A DNA stretch of 64,000 bases from assembly GCA_017303675.1 (NCBI GenBank), contig JAFLBX010000001.1, positions 569,970-633,969 on the forward strand, given 5' to 3'. The translations under genes were made by a program, and so were the position numbers. Positions within the stretch are counted from its first letter, which is position 1, and each line of letters starts with the position of its first letter. The notes below the pieces were generated by a model. It made no database searches. It saw nothing but the letters and a program-made list of their open reading frames with translations, and was not told the origin of the DNA. The DNA comes from Ignavibacteria bacterium (lineage in GTDB: Bacteria; Bacteroidota; Ignavibacteria; Tepidaquicellales; OLB5). Below, piece after piece: positions 42,501 to 51,570 of the stretch.

Positions 42501-42546
42501 TTAGCCGCATAGCGGCGCGATACACCAGCAATGGGCAAAGCCCATC
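42501..42546. repeat. REP-like palindromes
   Basis: AGCCGCATAGCGGC-type palindrome and ATGGGCAAAGCCCAT; a diverged relative of the units around the transposase gene. Confidence 0.5.
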
Positions 42547-42587
42547 TTGAAAATCTTTCAGCAAATATTGATAAAACACATAATCCA

Positions 42588-42680
42588 ATTCCCCCTTATA
42601 AAGGGGGACAATATTGTTAAGATTCAAAAAAATCAGATTGAAAATTTAATGTTAATATTCGTTAATCACAGATGGGGATT
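42588..42680. mobile_element. MITE-like element, copy d
   Basis: From ATTCCCCCTTATAAAGGGGG to AGATGGGGATT, about 93 bp. The right end contains the ATG used by the next gene. Confidence 0.5.
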
Positions 42681-43397
42681 TATAAATTTACGGTGATCAG
42701 GTTACTCATAATACAAGTAATAGCAGCAATAATATCTTCAACTCTCTATTCGCAAAATCCGTATATAGAACACTCTCCCCATAGCGATACTATACCTTCG
42801 TGTAATTTATCAACATTACAGGCTGATTCCATTTTCAACTTCATCATATCAAATAAACACCTTATCGATCTGGATGACTGCAATATCTGTAAATCACGTG
42901 CCCACATTATTGCCCGCATTATAGAAAAATATTTCCCCGGTGTAACAACAGCTAAAGTATGGCTGATAGCTGATTGCAAAAGAGCTTCAAAAACTGAATA
43001 TTACAGGTATAAGCCGGAAGTACTTCTGCATTCCCCCGGCAAGTGCCGCAATTGGTCATATCATGTTGCCCCGGTTATTATTACCGCTGAAGATACAATT
43101 GTAATAGACCCCTCAACACAGGCTAAACCAGTTAACTTAAATAAATGGGCTGGTGATATAATTCCCGATAACGGTGACGGATTTTTGATAATTAAAGATA
43201 AGAGGTATTACATCTATCCGCAGAATAAAGATGACCTAATGCTTGATACTTTAAATAACTGGGATATCAAAAACAAAAATATGACCGATGATAAATATTT
43301 GCGATCTGTCGATGAAACACTCCGCGCTAAACACAGTCTGTATGAGCCATGGAAGTTCAATTATTACATTTCTGAATTAATGAAGCTGCTGGAGTAA
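42672..43397 (+). CDS. secreted protein-glutaminase-like enzyme
   Basis: 241 residues with a signal peptide (to about residue 27). CKSRAHIIARIIEKYFPG at 73-90 gives the catalytic Cys 73 ahead of xRAH, NWSYHVAPVI at 128-137 gives His 131, and TIVIDPSTQ at 142-150 gives Asp 146: the Cys-His-Asp triad of bacterial protein glutaminases (transglutaminase-like fold). Known enzymes deamidate glutamine side chains in proteins. A Cys-rich loop (CNLS, DDCNICK, DCKR, GKC) may form disulfides. It lies directly after the PNGase F gene. Its ATG lies in the end of a repeat element. Confidence 0.75.
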   Translation: MGIYKFTVIRLLIIQVIAAIISSTLYSQNPYIEHSPHSDTIPSCNLSTLQADSIFNFIISNKHLIDLDDCNICKSRAHIIARIIEKYFPGVTTAKVWLIADCKRASKTEYYRYKPEVLLHSPGKCRNWSYHVAPVIITAEDTIVIDPSTQAKPVNLNKWAGDIIPDNGDGFLIIKDKRYYIYPQNKDDLMLDTLNNWDIKNKNMTDDKYLRSVDETLRAKHSLYEPWKFNYYISELMKLLE

Positions 43398-43768
43398 AAA
43401 ATTGTTTATTACATACCCACTCCTTTATTAAAAGTGGGTATGCTTATGTTCTTTCAATACTCATTTAAAATCCCGCCTATGAAAATTGCCGTCTCGGAAA
43501 TTATTTGAGCAGATACAATACGGGAAAAGCTGTTTGAGTCCGCAAATCGCACCTATGGTGCGCATCAATGCCGGACGAGTTCTTTTCCCGTAAGGCGAAA
43601 ATGATTTCAGGCAATTTTCAGCAGCGGGCGATTTTTCTTTGGTTACTTTCTGGCGCCTGTCCCGCACTTGATGCGGGAATCGCTCAAAAGAAAGTAACGT
43701 ATAAATTGCAATATGCTGTTATATAGTTTCCCAAACTGGAGTTTGGAAACAGAAAAAGATCAATTTTT
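43398..43768. other. gap with long-hairpin element
   Basis: A CCCACTCC...AGTGGGTA hairpin at about 43418-43441 can end the preceding gene. Element H follows, and then a TTCCCAAACTGGAGTTTGGAAA palindrome at about 43728-43749, like the one at about 24170. Confidence 0.6.
43472..43698 (+). repeat. long-hairpin element H (type I tail)
   Basis: 5' CCCGCC; outer stem GAAAATTGCC / GGCAATTTTC; inner stem CGGGAAAA / TTTTCCCG; tip GTCCG / CGGAC with inner GCACC / GGTGC; GCGGGCG; tail with CCCGC/GCGGG insert. Confidence 0.9.
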
Positions 43769-44509
43769 ATGATAATCACTTCCAAAATACTGTCATCACA
43801 CAAAGAGCTCATCCACGGCATCTCAACACGATTTGCGGATGAACCGCCGTTTTACAATAACCTGAGCAAACATGTCGGAGATGAGCATAATACAGTCATG
43901 AAAAACCGCACGCGGTTTTTCGGTTCTCTGGGAATCGCAGAAGCATCACTCGTTCATGCCAACCAGGTTCACAGCGATGGCGTATCAATAGTAACAAAGC
44001 CGGGCCTCTATCCAAACACAGATGCGCTTATCACTTCACAACCGGGCTTGAATCTTGTTATATCCGTTGCGGATTGTATGCCCGTAATGATATTTGACAA
44101 ATTAAACGGTGTGATAGCAAACATTCATTCCGGCTGGCGCGGCACCCAGAAAAATATTACAGGTAAAGTAATTTCAATTATGGTTAATGATTTCGGCTCA
44201 AAGCCCGAAGAGCTTGCAGTATTTATGGGTCCCGCAATAAGTAAACCTAATTTTGAAGTGGATAAAGATGTTGCTGATCTGTTTCCCGGGGAGTATGTTT
44301 CACCAAAAATAAATTCAGATGGAAAATATATTGTTGATACAGGCTCTATGGTTTACCAAAGCCTGCTTTCAGCAGGCGTGCAGCCGGGTAATATTGAACA
44401 ATTCAATGAATGCACTTTTAATAGCGCTCACCTGCATTCATACCGAAGGGATAAGTCAACCTCAGGCAGAATGTTTGCGGTCTTAGGAATGAAGAATATA
44501 AACATTTAA
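43769..44509 (+). CDS. pgeF: PgeF, peptidoglycan editing factor (YfiH family)
   Basis: 246 residues. LVHANQVHSDGVSIV holds the first His, ISVADCMPVMIFD the conserved Cys, and NIHSGWRGTQKNI the second His plus GWRG. The C-terminal NSAHLHSYRRDKSTSGRMF matches the S-x-R-R/x-D ending of the family. Former names call it a polyphenol oxidase or laccase; the E. coli enzyme is an amidase that removes wrongly added L-Ser from peptidoglycan precursors. It converges on the histidine kinase gene, with only 6 bp between. Confidence 0.93.
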   Translation: MIITSKILSSHKELIHGISTRFADEPPFYNNLSKHVGDEHNTVMKNRTRFFGSLGIAEASLVHANQVHSDGVSIVTKPGLYPNTDALITSQPGLNLVISVADCMPVMIFDKLNGVIANIHSGWRGTQKNITGKVISIMVNDFGSKPEELAVFMGPAISKPNFEVDKDVADLFPGEYVSPKINSDGKYIVDTGSMVYQSLLSAGVQPGNIEQFNECTFNSAHLHSYRRDKSTSGRMFAVLGMKNINI

Positions 44510-44515
44510 CTTCAC

Positions 44516-47500
44516 TTATACTCTTTTTTTATATCTCAGTTCTTTAAAATCTATAACTATTTCAGTTCCTACTTTATTATTTATTACTGCTTCGCCATCA
44601 AGCTGAGCGGTAAGGCTTGTGAGAAGTGTCATGCCCAATGAATTGGTTTTTCCCGGGTCAAAATTTTCCGGCAAACCTTTGCCGTTATCTTTTATCTTAA
44701 GCCTGTATTTACCTAGCCCATGAAAGTTGTTAAATCCGCCTGCAATGTTTGGATCTATACCCTCAAGCTCAACTCTTATTTCACCTTGAGCTCCTTCCGG
44801 AAATGCATGCTTAAGTGAATTTGAGATCCCTTCGTTAAGTATCAGGCCCAGTGGAATGATGGTATCTAAGCCAAACTCGATACCATGCGTTTCACAGAAA
44901 AACTTTACACGCTCAAAAGATACTCCGTATGATGAATAAATGTTCTTGGCAAGCATTATCAAATACTCTCTCAATGAGGTTTTGCCTATGTTCTCGCTCT
45001 GGTAAAGGTTTTCATGAACAAGCGCCATTGCCTTAACCCTGTTGCGGCTTGAATTAATTGCGTCAATTGCCTCGGGGTGTTCATACTGCTCAAACTGCAT
45101 ATTAAGAAGACTGGATATCACCTGAAGATTATTTTTTACGCGGTGGTGAATTTCCTTAAGCATTATCTCCTTTTCTTCCAGTGAATCCTTCAGCTCTTTA
45201 TCCTTTTTTTTCTTTTCAGTGATATCCTGTTTTATGGCAATGTAATGTGTTACCCTGCCGTTATGGTCTGTTATGGGACCTATTGAAGCAGCTTCCCAGT
45301 AAAGCTCTCCGTTTTTCTTCAGGTTTAAAAACTCGCCGTGCCATGTTTCACCTTTGTTCAATGCCTCCCATAAGCCTGAATAGACATGGCTGTCTGTCTG
45401 CCCTGATTTCAGGATAGATGGATTTTTACCGAGCACATCTTCAAGCGTAAAGCCGGTTAGCTCTGTAAAATATGGGTTAACGTATTCTATTTCAGAATCA
45501 GCATTGGTAATAACTATGCTGTTCGGGCTGTGTTCAATCCCTTTGGAAAACTTTCTCAGCTGTTCAAAAGCAGCGTCTTTTTCTTCCAGCTCGCTTTGCA
45601 GCTTCCTGTATAGCTTTGCTCTTTGTATAGCCGAAGCAAATATAAACGCAAACGGCTCAAGCTTCATTAAATCACTTTCGGTAAACTTACCGGTTTCTGC
45701 GTTCTGCACCTGCAATACCCCTATTACTTTATCTGCATGTTTAAGCGGTATCATAATTGCAGAGTGAGAAACATTCTCAATTTCTCCGCCGGGTGTGCTT
45801 AGTTTTCCATCCTGGTCAACAAAAAATTTATTTCGCGAACCCTTAACGCGCTCTTCAAGATCGTTCACTATCTGCGGTTTACCGGATAATATGGTTCGTG
45901 TTAGCGGTCCCTTACCTTCGGGATTAAGCTTCATTAGGGGAATGTTTGATGTATCAATATTCTCACCCTTCATCCACAACGCGTCATATTTTATATGCCG
46001 GTTATCATCTGTAACAAGTGATACCATTAATCCAGTAACATCAAGTATCAGGTTTATGTAACTGAAACAGACCCTGTAAAGCTCTGATACATCTACTGCT
46101 TTATTTGCTGCAAGGCTAGCCTCGTAGAGAATTTTAAGGTAATCTTCATTTTTCTGTTTTGATTCGGCAAATTTCTTTTCAAGGGTAATATCTACTCCGT
46201 ATGCAAGGATAGATTCAATTTCGCCGTTCATTCCGCGAACCGGTTTTGCATGAACCCTGATAAATACAGGGCTGCCGTCTTTTCTTTGCCTTAAAAATTC
46301 AATGCCGTTTAAGCTTTCTCCGCGCTTGAGGATATTAAAAAAGGTTTCAAACTCACCGGATCTATCAGCAGGTATAATCGGCAGCTTTCTGCCCAGAACT
46401 TCATCTATTTTCCAGCCGAAAATTTCCTCCGCTGCTTTATTCCATATGCTCAATACCTTTCCTTCAGGATCCAGGTTATAGATCGCTATAGGCGATACTT
46501 CTATTATTGAATTTAAGTAAGCAGAATTTTTTTCCGATTCCTCTTTTGATCTTCTCAGCTCAGTAATATCAATTGCGCTGCCAAGCACTTCTATGGGTAT
46601 ACCGTTTTCATCCCTTTTGAAAATACAGTCATGGCTTCTGAACCAGCAATACGTTCCGTTTTTCCGTCTCATTCTGTATTCAAATTCGGCAATTTCCCCG
46701 TCTTTCAGATTCAATACCTCTTTTTGAACGTAATCTGAAATCCTGTTCTTATCATCCGGATGGATAAAATCATTTAAAATATTTACTCCCGGTGCCTGCA
46801 TCTCATCTGGCCTGTATCCCAGTATTTTTATAAGCGCCTTATTAGTAAAAATCTGGTTTTGGTTTATAAGATTATAAATATATACTATTACATTGCTTGA
46901 ATCTACGAGGTGTCTGTTGAATCTTTCAGATTCTTCAAGCTGCAGCATACTCTGCATCATCTCAGTTTCATCGGTGAGGATTGAGAGCACGGATACAATA
47001 CTGCCTTCATTATTCAGTTCAGGGTATGTGTGAACAGAAAGATATCTTTCGCCGTATTTTACTTTTCTTACAACGCTCTTACCTGTTTCTTTTATATAAT
47101 TTACAGTACTTTTAACGCGGCTGATAAGATCATTATCTTTATATATTTCCTCAGGAAATAAACCGGCTATATTTCCTTCAATATCAGGTTTTAAATAATC
47201 CTGCAGAATGTTCCTGGCAGCATTGTTCATAAAAATATACTTACCTTCGGGTGTACATCTTATTATACCTGCTTTTAAGTGGCGGGCAAGCGTGCTGTAT
47301 TCCGTTTCTTTTTTAAACAGCTCTGTATTGCTTTTATGGTAAGCCGCAAAATATTTTTTGAGAAGGTAAAATATCAGCAGTGAAGATAAAGTAACAAACA
47401 GCATTCCTTTTCCGATCTCAAGAAGTACCACTCTGAAATTATTATGAAGGTAAATGCCATTCAGCAGGTCAGAAAGCAGTATCCATGCTGTGCCTATAAA

Positions 47501-47566
47501 AAAGTATATTAAGCTGATCTTTTTTCCGTAAGAGTCTTTATTTTGTGGTTTAATGCTTTGATCCAT
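44516..47566 (-). CDS. multi-PAS/GAF sensor histidine kinase, HisKA_2 type
   Basis: 1016 residues. Two membrane spans near residues 15-35 and 45-68 with almost no periplasmic loop. Then successive PAS domains (about 85-205, 210-335, 345-460), a GAF domain (about 475-640, HSAIMIPLKHADKVIGVLQ) and a further PAS domain with PAC (about 665-790). The dimerisation box is HHRVKNNLQVISSLLNMQ from residue 807 (phospho-acceptor His), and the ATPase has NEGISNSLKHAFP and DNGKGLPE. This is the HisKA_2/HWE-like class, often paired with a separate regulator; none is next to it. Signal unknown. Confidence 0.92.
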   Translation of the reverse strand: MDQSIKPQNKDSYGKKISLIYFFIGTAWILLSDLLNGIYLHNNFRVVLLEIGKGMLFVTLSSLLIFYLLKKYFAAYHKSNTELFKKETEYSTLARHLKAGIIRCTPEGKYIFMNNAARNILQDYLKPDIEGNIAGLFPEEIYKDNDLISRVKSTVNYIKETGKSVVRKVKYGERYLSVHTYPELNNEGSIVSVLSILTDETEMMQSMLQLEESERFNRHLVDSSNVIVYIYNLINQNQIFTNKALIKILGYRPDEMQAPGVNILNDFIHPDDKNRISDYVQKEVLNLKDGEIAEFEYRMRRKNGTYCWFRSHDCIFKRDENGIPIEVLGSAIDITELRRSKEESEKNSAYLNSIIEVSPIAIYNLDPEGKVLSIWNKAAEEIFGWKIDEVLGRKLPIIPADRSGEFETFFNILKRGESLNGIEFLRQRKDGSPVFIRVHAKPVRGMNGEIESILAYGVDITLEKKFAESKQKNEDYLKILYEASLAANKAVDVSELYRVCFSYINLILDVTGLMVSLVTDDNRHIKYDALWMKGENIDTSNIPLMKLNPEGKGPLTRTILSGKPQIVNDLEERVKGSRNKFFVDQDGKLSTPGGEIENVSHSAIMIPLKHADKVIGVLQVQNAETGKFTESDLMKLEPFAFIFASAIQRAKLYRKLQSELEEKDAAFEQLRKFSKGIEHSPNSIVITNADSEIEYVNPYFTELTGFTLEDVLGKNPSILKSGQTDSHVYSGLWEALNKGETWHGEFLNLKKNGELYWEAASIGPITDHNGRVTHYIAIKQDITEKKKKDKELKDSLEEKEIMLKEIHHRVKNNLQVISSLLNMQFEQYEHPEAIDAINSSRNRVKAMALVHENLYQSENIGKTSLREYLIMLAKNIYSSYGVSFERVKFFCETHGIEFGLDTIIPLGLILNEGISNSLKHAFPEGAQGEIRVELEGIDPNIAGGFNNFHGLGKYRLKIKDNGKGLPENFDPGKTNSLGMTLLTSLTAQLDGEAVINNKVGTEIVIDFKELRYKKRV

Positions 47567-47718
47567 ACAAATTCATAAAAGTTAACCCCGAAAACACGGG
47601 AAAATACTTTACAAATTACTAAAACACAGTATTTATCAAAATGAGAAGGGTCATTTTAATTTATGATTTTTATCCACTGTTTGGTACAGTATATATTTGT
47701 TATTTTATTGATATCTCG

Positions 47719-47994
47719 TTATTTATCTAAAGTATGCATTGTGCAATAACTGTTAAAATATGTAAAATAATTGTTTTTTATGCAAAATTTCTGTCCATAT
47801 TCATACCGCAGGTATACGCCTTCTGATTCATAGTTTCTGAGAATTGCAGCAGCGCTGTAGCGCGGCATTAGCCGGTAATAGAACTTGCAGTTGAAACATC
47901 TCTTTCCAGGAGGCGCGAACTCCGGGAGCAGTATATTGGTATGATCACTTTTGAATTCCGACATATCCCAATATACCTGCTGTTTCTTTTTCAT
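47719..47994 (-). CDS. small Cys-containing protein, unknown
   Basis: 91 residues from the ATG of MKKKQQVYWDMSEF. Four Cys arranged as GKRCFNCKFYYR and, 40 residues later, GQKFCIKNN...SYCTM could bind zinc or an Fe-S cluster. Rich in Tyr and Phe. No signal peptide, no known family. The coding status rests on a plausible frame, composition and the conserved look of the Cys pairs. Confidence 0.5.
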   Translation of the reverse strand: MKKKQQVYWDMSEFKSDHTNILLPEFAPPGKRCFNCKFYYRLMPRYSAAAILRNYESEGVYLRYEYGQKFCIKNNYFTYFNSYCTMHTLDK

Positions 47995-48012
47995 GTGTAT
48001 CAATTAATGATA

Positions 48013-48038
48013 TAAAAAAGACGGGCAAAAGCCCGTCT
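48013..48038 (-). terminator. intrinsic terminator
   Basis: On the minus strand AGACGGGC-TTTT-GCCCGTCT is followed by TTTTTATA; it lies downstream of the propeller-protein gene and upstream of the small Cys protein gene. Confidence 0.85.
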
Positions 48039-48089
48039 GATCATATACAAATATATTTTTATTTAACTTGTTAAAGGATTATTTTTTGA

Positions 48090-48129
48090 CCGATTAACCG
48101 ATTAACCGTTTTACCGGTCAACCATTTAA
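48090..48129. repeat. degenerate GATTAACC / TTTAACC repeat
   Basis: GACCGATTAACCGATTAACC followed by GTTTTACCGGTCAACC; the same units as at 15365-15470, here just after a stop codon. Confidence 0.6.
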
Positions 48130-48133
48130 CAAA

Positions 48134-49801
48134 TTACGGTTTTGCTTCAACAAAATACATATCATTGCCTTTTGAGGCTATGAATGTAATTGTGCCGTCA
48201 TTCTTTACATTTACATCTGTGTAAGCTGAATATGTATCACCAAGCTTTTTATTATTTACATAAAGTGAGTAGTCATATATATAGAGATCTTTTTTAATCA
48301 TATTTCCGGCAAAATATACAAGCTTTCCGTTCACATATTTAAGATCGCTGATATTATCAAATGTTTTGCTCTCACCGATATTTGAATAAACATTATATTT
48401 ATAACTGTAATTTTTCTTATCAACCAGATCGCCTGCTAAAAATGAATAACCATTGCTGCCGTTGGTTAATATTATCTGGTTCGTTTTCCAGTCTGCTGTA
48501 TTGATAGTGTTATACGGACCCATTTCTTCATCATCAATTATCACATAACTTTTATCGGGAATATTCTTATCATAATTACCGTACTTTACCCCTACGTAAG
48601 CTATATTTCCGTTCGGCATGAACTTTGCTTCGCTTATGTAATCATATTTTCCCGATATCTGTTCGCCGTTAAGCACCACAAAGTATTTGTTATCCTTATC
48701 AGAAGCCGTAAAAAGAACATCGCCCTTTTTATTAAAAATCGGGTAATTAACTGATGAATATTTACTGCTCTTTTTACCGCCAATAACCAATGTTGCTGAA
48801 TATACATACTCGCCTTTCGAGTTGGTGCTTTCTTCTGAAGTAATGTAGTACAGCTTTCCTGCCTCATTAAAGCCGTAATTATAGATGCTTCCGCTCACGC
48901 TTTCAATTGCTGTTTCGCCCTGCATAAGCGTTGAGCGGTATTTATATTCGCCAACCGAATCCTGTCCAACATACATCGGGTTGCCGCTGTTATCAAATGT
49001 TATCGGGCCGTAAACCCAGTCAAAAGATTTAAATTCCCTGTTACCTACAACAACAAATGTATTGCCTCTTTCCATGTAGAACTGCCCGGATGATCTTGCA
49101 ATATAGCAGGGTTCATCATTAGCATTGAACTTCAGGTCATACCATGTAATATCGCTGTAATGCTTCTGCTCTTTATCGCCTATTACAAGGAATGTTTCAT
49201 TGTTTTCCCTGGCTATATAATAAACGCTTCCTGATTTTGTGAAGCCAACATAACCTATAGGCTCACCTTCAGAATAGCCATCAGGTGTATATGCAAGCCG
49301 TACCTCATCGTATACTTTTCCCTTGGTTATACTTCCTGTTTTGGTATCATACATTGCTAAAAATGATTTTCCGCCTTCGCTTGCTGAATAATAAATTACG
49401 TTATCTTTAATTGTCCATCCTTCGGTGACAAAATCATATTCTGCAACCACATCATTATTCTTTAATATTGAATATTTATAAACAGTATCCGTGATATTTT
49501 CGCTACCTATTATGTATGAATTTCCATCTGTATCAAACAGAGCGTTATATGTCATAGCGTAATTGAAAGGCTTAGAGGAGCCTTTCGGTGTAATTATCGT
49601 ATATTTTGTAGTTGTTGTATCATAAGATGCATATGCCCAGCCGCCTGTAGCTGCATCGTATTTCAGTGAATAAGCGTCAACAGTTCCGTTCCCCTGGGGA
49701 ATTCCTGTTATCAGCTTTTGGTTAATTGTCTGAGCGCCTGCCTGCATAACTAACATTATGCATAAAAACGCTGAAAATAATGTAATATTGACCCTTTTCA
49801 T
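48134..49801 (-). CDS. secreted beta-propeller-like protein
   Basis: 555 residues from MKRVNITLFSAFLCIM, which gives a clean signal peptide (to QAGAQ); a 12-residue longer frame is rejected. The rest consists of many repeats of about 45-60 residues of the form G.P.Y..G...Y....G (KYSSVNYPIFNKKGDVLFTA, KYDYISEAKFMPNGNIAYVG, DKEQKHYSDITWYDLKFNAN), WG-repeat or propeller blades rich in Tyr and Ser. A surface or periplasmic binding role is plausible. TATCTTTG is 34 bp upstream and an intrinsic terminator lies downstream. Confidence 0.75.
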   Translation of the reverse strand: MKRVNITLFSAFLCIMLVMQAGAQTINQKLITGIPQGNGTVDAYSLKYDAATGGWAYASYDTTTTKYTIITPKGSSKPFNYAMTYNALFDTDGNSYIIGSENITDTVYKYSILKNNDVVAEYDFVTEGWTIKDNVIYYSASEGGKSFLAMYDTKTGSITKGKVYDEVRLAYTPDGYSEGEPIGYVGFTKSGSVYYIARENNETFLVIGDKEQKHYSDITWYDLKFNANDEPCYIARSSGQFYMERGNTFVVVGNREFKSFDWVYGPITFDNSGNPMYVGQDSVGEYKYRSTLMQGETAIESVSGSIYNYGFNEAGKLYYITSEESTNSKGEYVYSATLVIGGKKSSKYSSVNYPIFNKKGDVLFTASDKDNKYFVVLNGEQISGKYDYISEAKFMPNGNIAYVGVKYGNYDKNIPDKSYVIIDDEEMGPYNTINTADWKTNQIILTNGSNGYSFLAGDLVDKKNYSYKYNVYSNIGESKTFDNISDLKYVNGKLVYFAGNMIKKDLYIYDYSLYVNNKKLGDTYSAYTDVNVKNDGTITFIASKGNDMYFVEAKP

Positions 49802-49834
49802 GTAGTTTAGTTTATTATTTAAATTTCTGATATA

Positions 49835-49842
49835 CAAAGATA
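49835..49842 (-). promoter_or_regulatory. candidate -7 box (TATCTTTG)
   Basis: Minus-strand TATCTTTG, a full match to TAnnTTTG, 34 bp upstream of the propeller-protein start. Confidence 0.5.
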
Positions 49843-49946
49843 CTCAAACAAAAATCATCTGCCAATCTATAAAATTACAATATTTACGGAAAAATTCGCG
49901 CGTTTGTTTTTAATTGAAATTCTTTATAAAACAGGTAAGGATTTAC

Positions 49947-51407
49947 TTAAGATTTTGAAGCATTTTCAATTTCATCGGTTTTTTCAAGAAGCCATTGCCT
50001 GCCTATGGTTTTTGAGGTCAGTATTTCATGTCTTACTTCATCCACCGGTATATCGGTTTCCTTCTGCTTTATTCTGAAGAGCTTTGAAGCATGGGTAATA
50101 AAATTCCTGATAGGCGTTATCAGGTTTTCGTTCCACGAGCCTTCTTCTTTTATCAGATGCCGGATGCTGTCAACAGTATAATAGAATTCCTCATAGCTTC
50201 CCGTCTCATAAAATATCTTGAGATAAATATTTTTTATCAGCCACTTATCATTTATATGCTGGTAAGTTGCTTTTGCAAGATATTCAAGGGCTTTGCTGTA
50301 ATCTTTTTTGTGCATAGCAAGCTGTGCAAGCGCATGGTTCACAACATTTTCACTGTCATTGCCTGATACCGCGGAGCGGTATTTATTGATATATTCTTCT
50401 GCGAATTTTATTTCGCCGGCGTTAAATATTTTAAAGAATATTCCGCGGAACCAGCCTGGATCAATTACCCCGTTATTTATGATCATCTCTTTTTCTATCA
50501 TTTCCTTTGAAATTTCAAACTCCACCCTGCTGTAATCCACATCCTTTTTCAGCTTGTTGATGTTGCAGTAATTGAACAGGTGAATGTAAAGATGAAACAG
50601 CTCGTTCTTGCTGAAAAGCGCTGTGTTATCTTTGATAAGCTGTTTAAGCTTATGGAAATCATCATCATTGTTACTCTCAGCATACAGCCTGAATGCCCTG
50701 TAGTAGATCTCAATGGCAACAGAGCCCATAAAATTTGAGCTTGTTGCAATATGCTGCAGCTCATCTGCGTATTTAAGCTCATACTCCTTATTAAAGAAAA
50801 ATTTCTCATACTCTCCGAAACCATAAAGTCTAAGCATTGATGAAAGAAGGTACTTCCAGTGGTTCACTATCTGTTTTTCAAACCCAGATCTTTTATATGT
50901 AGGGTCATATTTCAGCATTTGGTTTCTTTCTATTTCATTTAAAGTGCTGAGATTGTAAAAATATTCCGGATCATTTATTTCCTGTGACTCCAGGAAGCCC
51001 TCTATATTTCTTAGCTGCTTTTTAAATGATTTATCTGCGTTTTTTGTGAAGTAGAAATTCAGTAGGTCTTTTTCGTATTCAAATTCATTTTTCCGGCGGC
51101 TTGTATATGCACCGTATTCTTCACCAAGCTTAAATAGATTGCTGTTAAGCCTTCTTATCACATCATCCCTGAAAGCTGTTCCGGGGTACAGTTCTGCGAA
51201 CACATTTTCTTTGGTGAACTCTTTATGAGAAAAATCCGGGTAATATTTTTTGATCACATCAAAATAACTGCTTACCTCGCTGCGGTTGTTAAAGAACGGC
51301 GAGTGTACAAACCTGTCAAACTCCCTAAGCTCATTTTTATCCAGCAGCTTCAAAAATCCAATAGCCAGCGTTAAGCCAAGTGAATCACTTTTTTCATTAT
51401 CCGGCAT
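49947..51407 (-). CDS. helical repeat protein, unknown
   Basis: 486 residues, soluble and almost wholly helical, with no signal peptide. LGLTLAIGFLKLLDKNELREFDRFVHSPFFN at the start and YSKALEYLAKATYQHINDKW near residue 390 suggest TPR-like helical pairs. Proteins with this start and length are frequent in Bacteroidota/Chlorobi genomes as uncharacterised single-copy genes. No enzyme motif is visible. A scaffold or regulatory role is a guess. Confidence 0.6.
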   Translation of the reverse strand: MPDNEKSDSLGLTLAIGFLKLLDKNELREFDRFVHSPFFNNRSEVSSYFDVIKKYYPDFSHKEFTKENVFAELYPGTAFRDDVIRRLNSNLFKLGEEYGAYTSRRKNEFEYEKDLLNFYFTKNADKSFKKQLRNIEGFLESQEINDPEYFYNLSTLNEIERNQMLKYDPTYKRSGFEKQIVNHWKYLLSSMLRLYGFGEYEKFFFNKEYELKYADELQHIATSSNFMGSVAIEIYYRAFRLYAESNNDDDFHKLKQLIKDNTALFSKNELFHLYIHLFNYCNINKLKKDVDYSRVEFEISKEMIEKEMIINNGVIDPGWFRGIFFKIFNAGEIKFAEEYINKYRSAVSGNDSENVVNHALAQLAMHKKDYSKALEYLAKATYQHINDKWLIKNIYLKIFYETGSYEEFYYTVDSIRHLIKEEGSWNENLITPIRNFITHASKLFRIKQKETDIPVDEVRHEILTSKTIGRQWLLEKTDEIENASKS

Positions 51408-51501
51408 ATTTTAAGAATCCTCTTTCTTTTTCTTTTGGGGACCTTTAATTTGCGTTGCCGCAAATATCGTAAAAGAAACACAAAATATGCAGGATAAAAC
51501 T

Positions 51502-51525
51502 AAAGCCGGTATTTTACCCGGCTTT
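51502..51525 (-). terminator. hairpin terminator
   Basis: AAAGCCGG / CCGGCTTT stem with an 8-nt loop, downstream of the Lys-rich protein gene. The U-run is better on the plus strand, so efficiency on the minus strand is uncertain. Confidence 0.6.
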
Positions 51526-51570
51526 TTAAAAATTTGGTGTATAACAAGGGTATCAATTAGATAAGATCAA

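Noticed and set aside
28193-43667. Minus-strand frames at 28193, 31921, 36548 and 43461 sharing the peptide KVTKEKSPAAE
   Set aside because: They are antisense readings of the type I long-hairpin elements. The shared peptide reflects conserved repeat DNA; they have no common start and no codon-level conservation.
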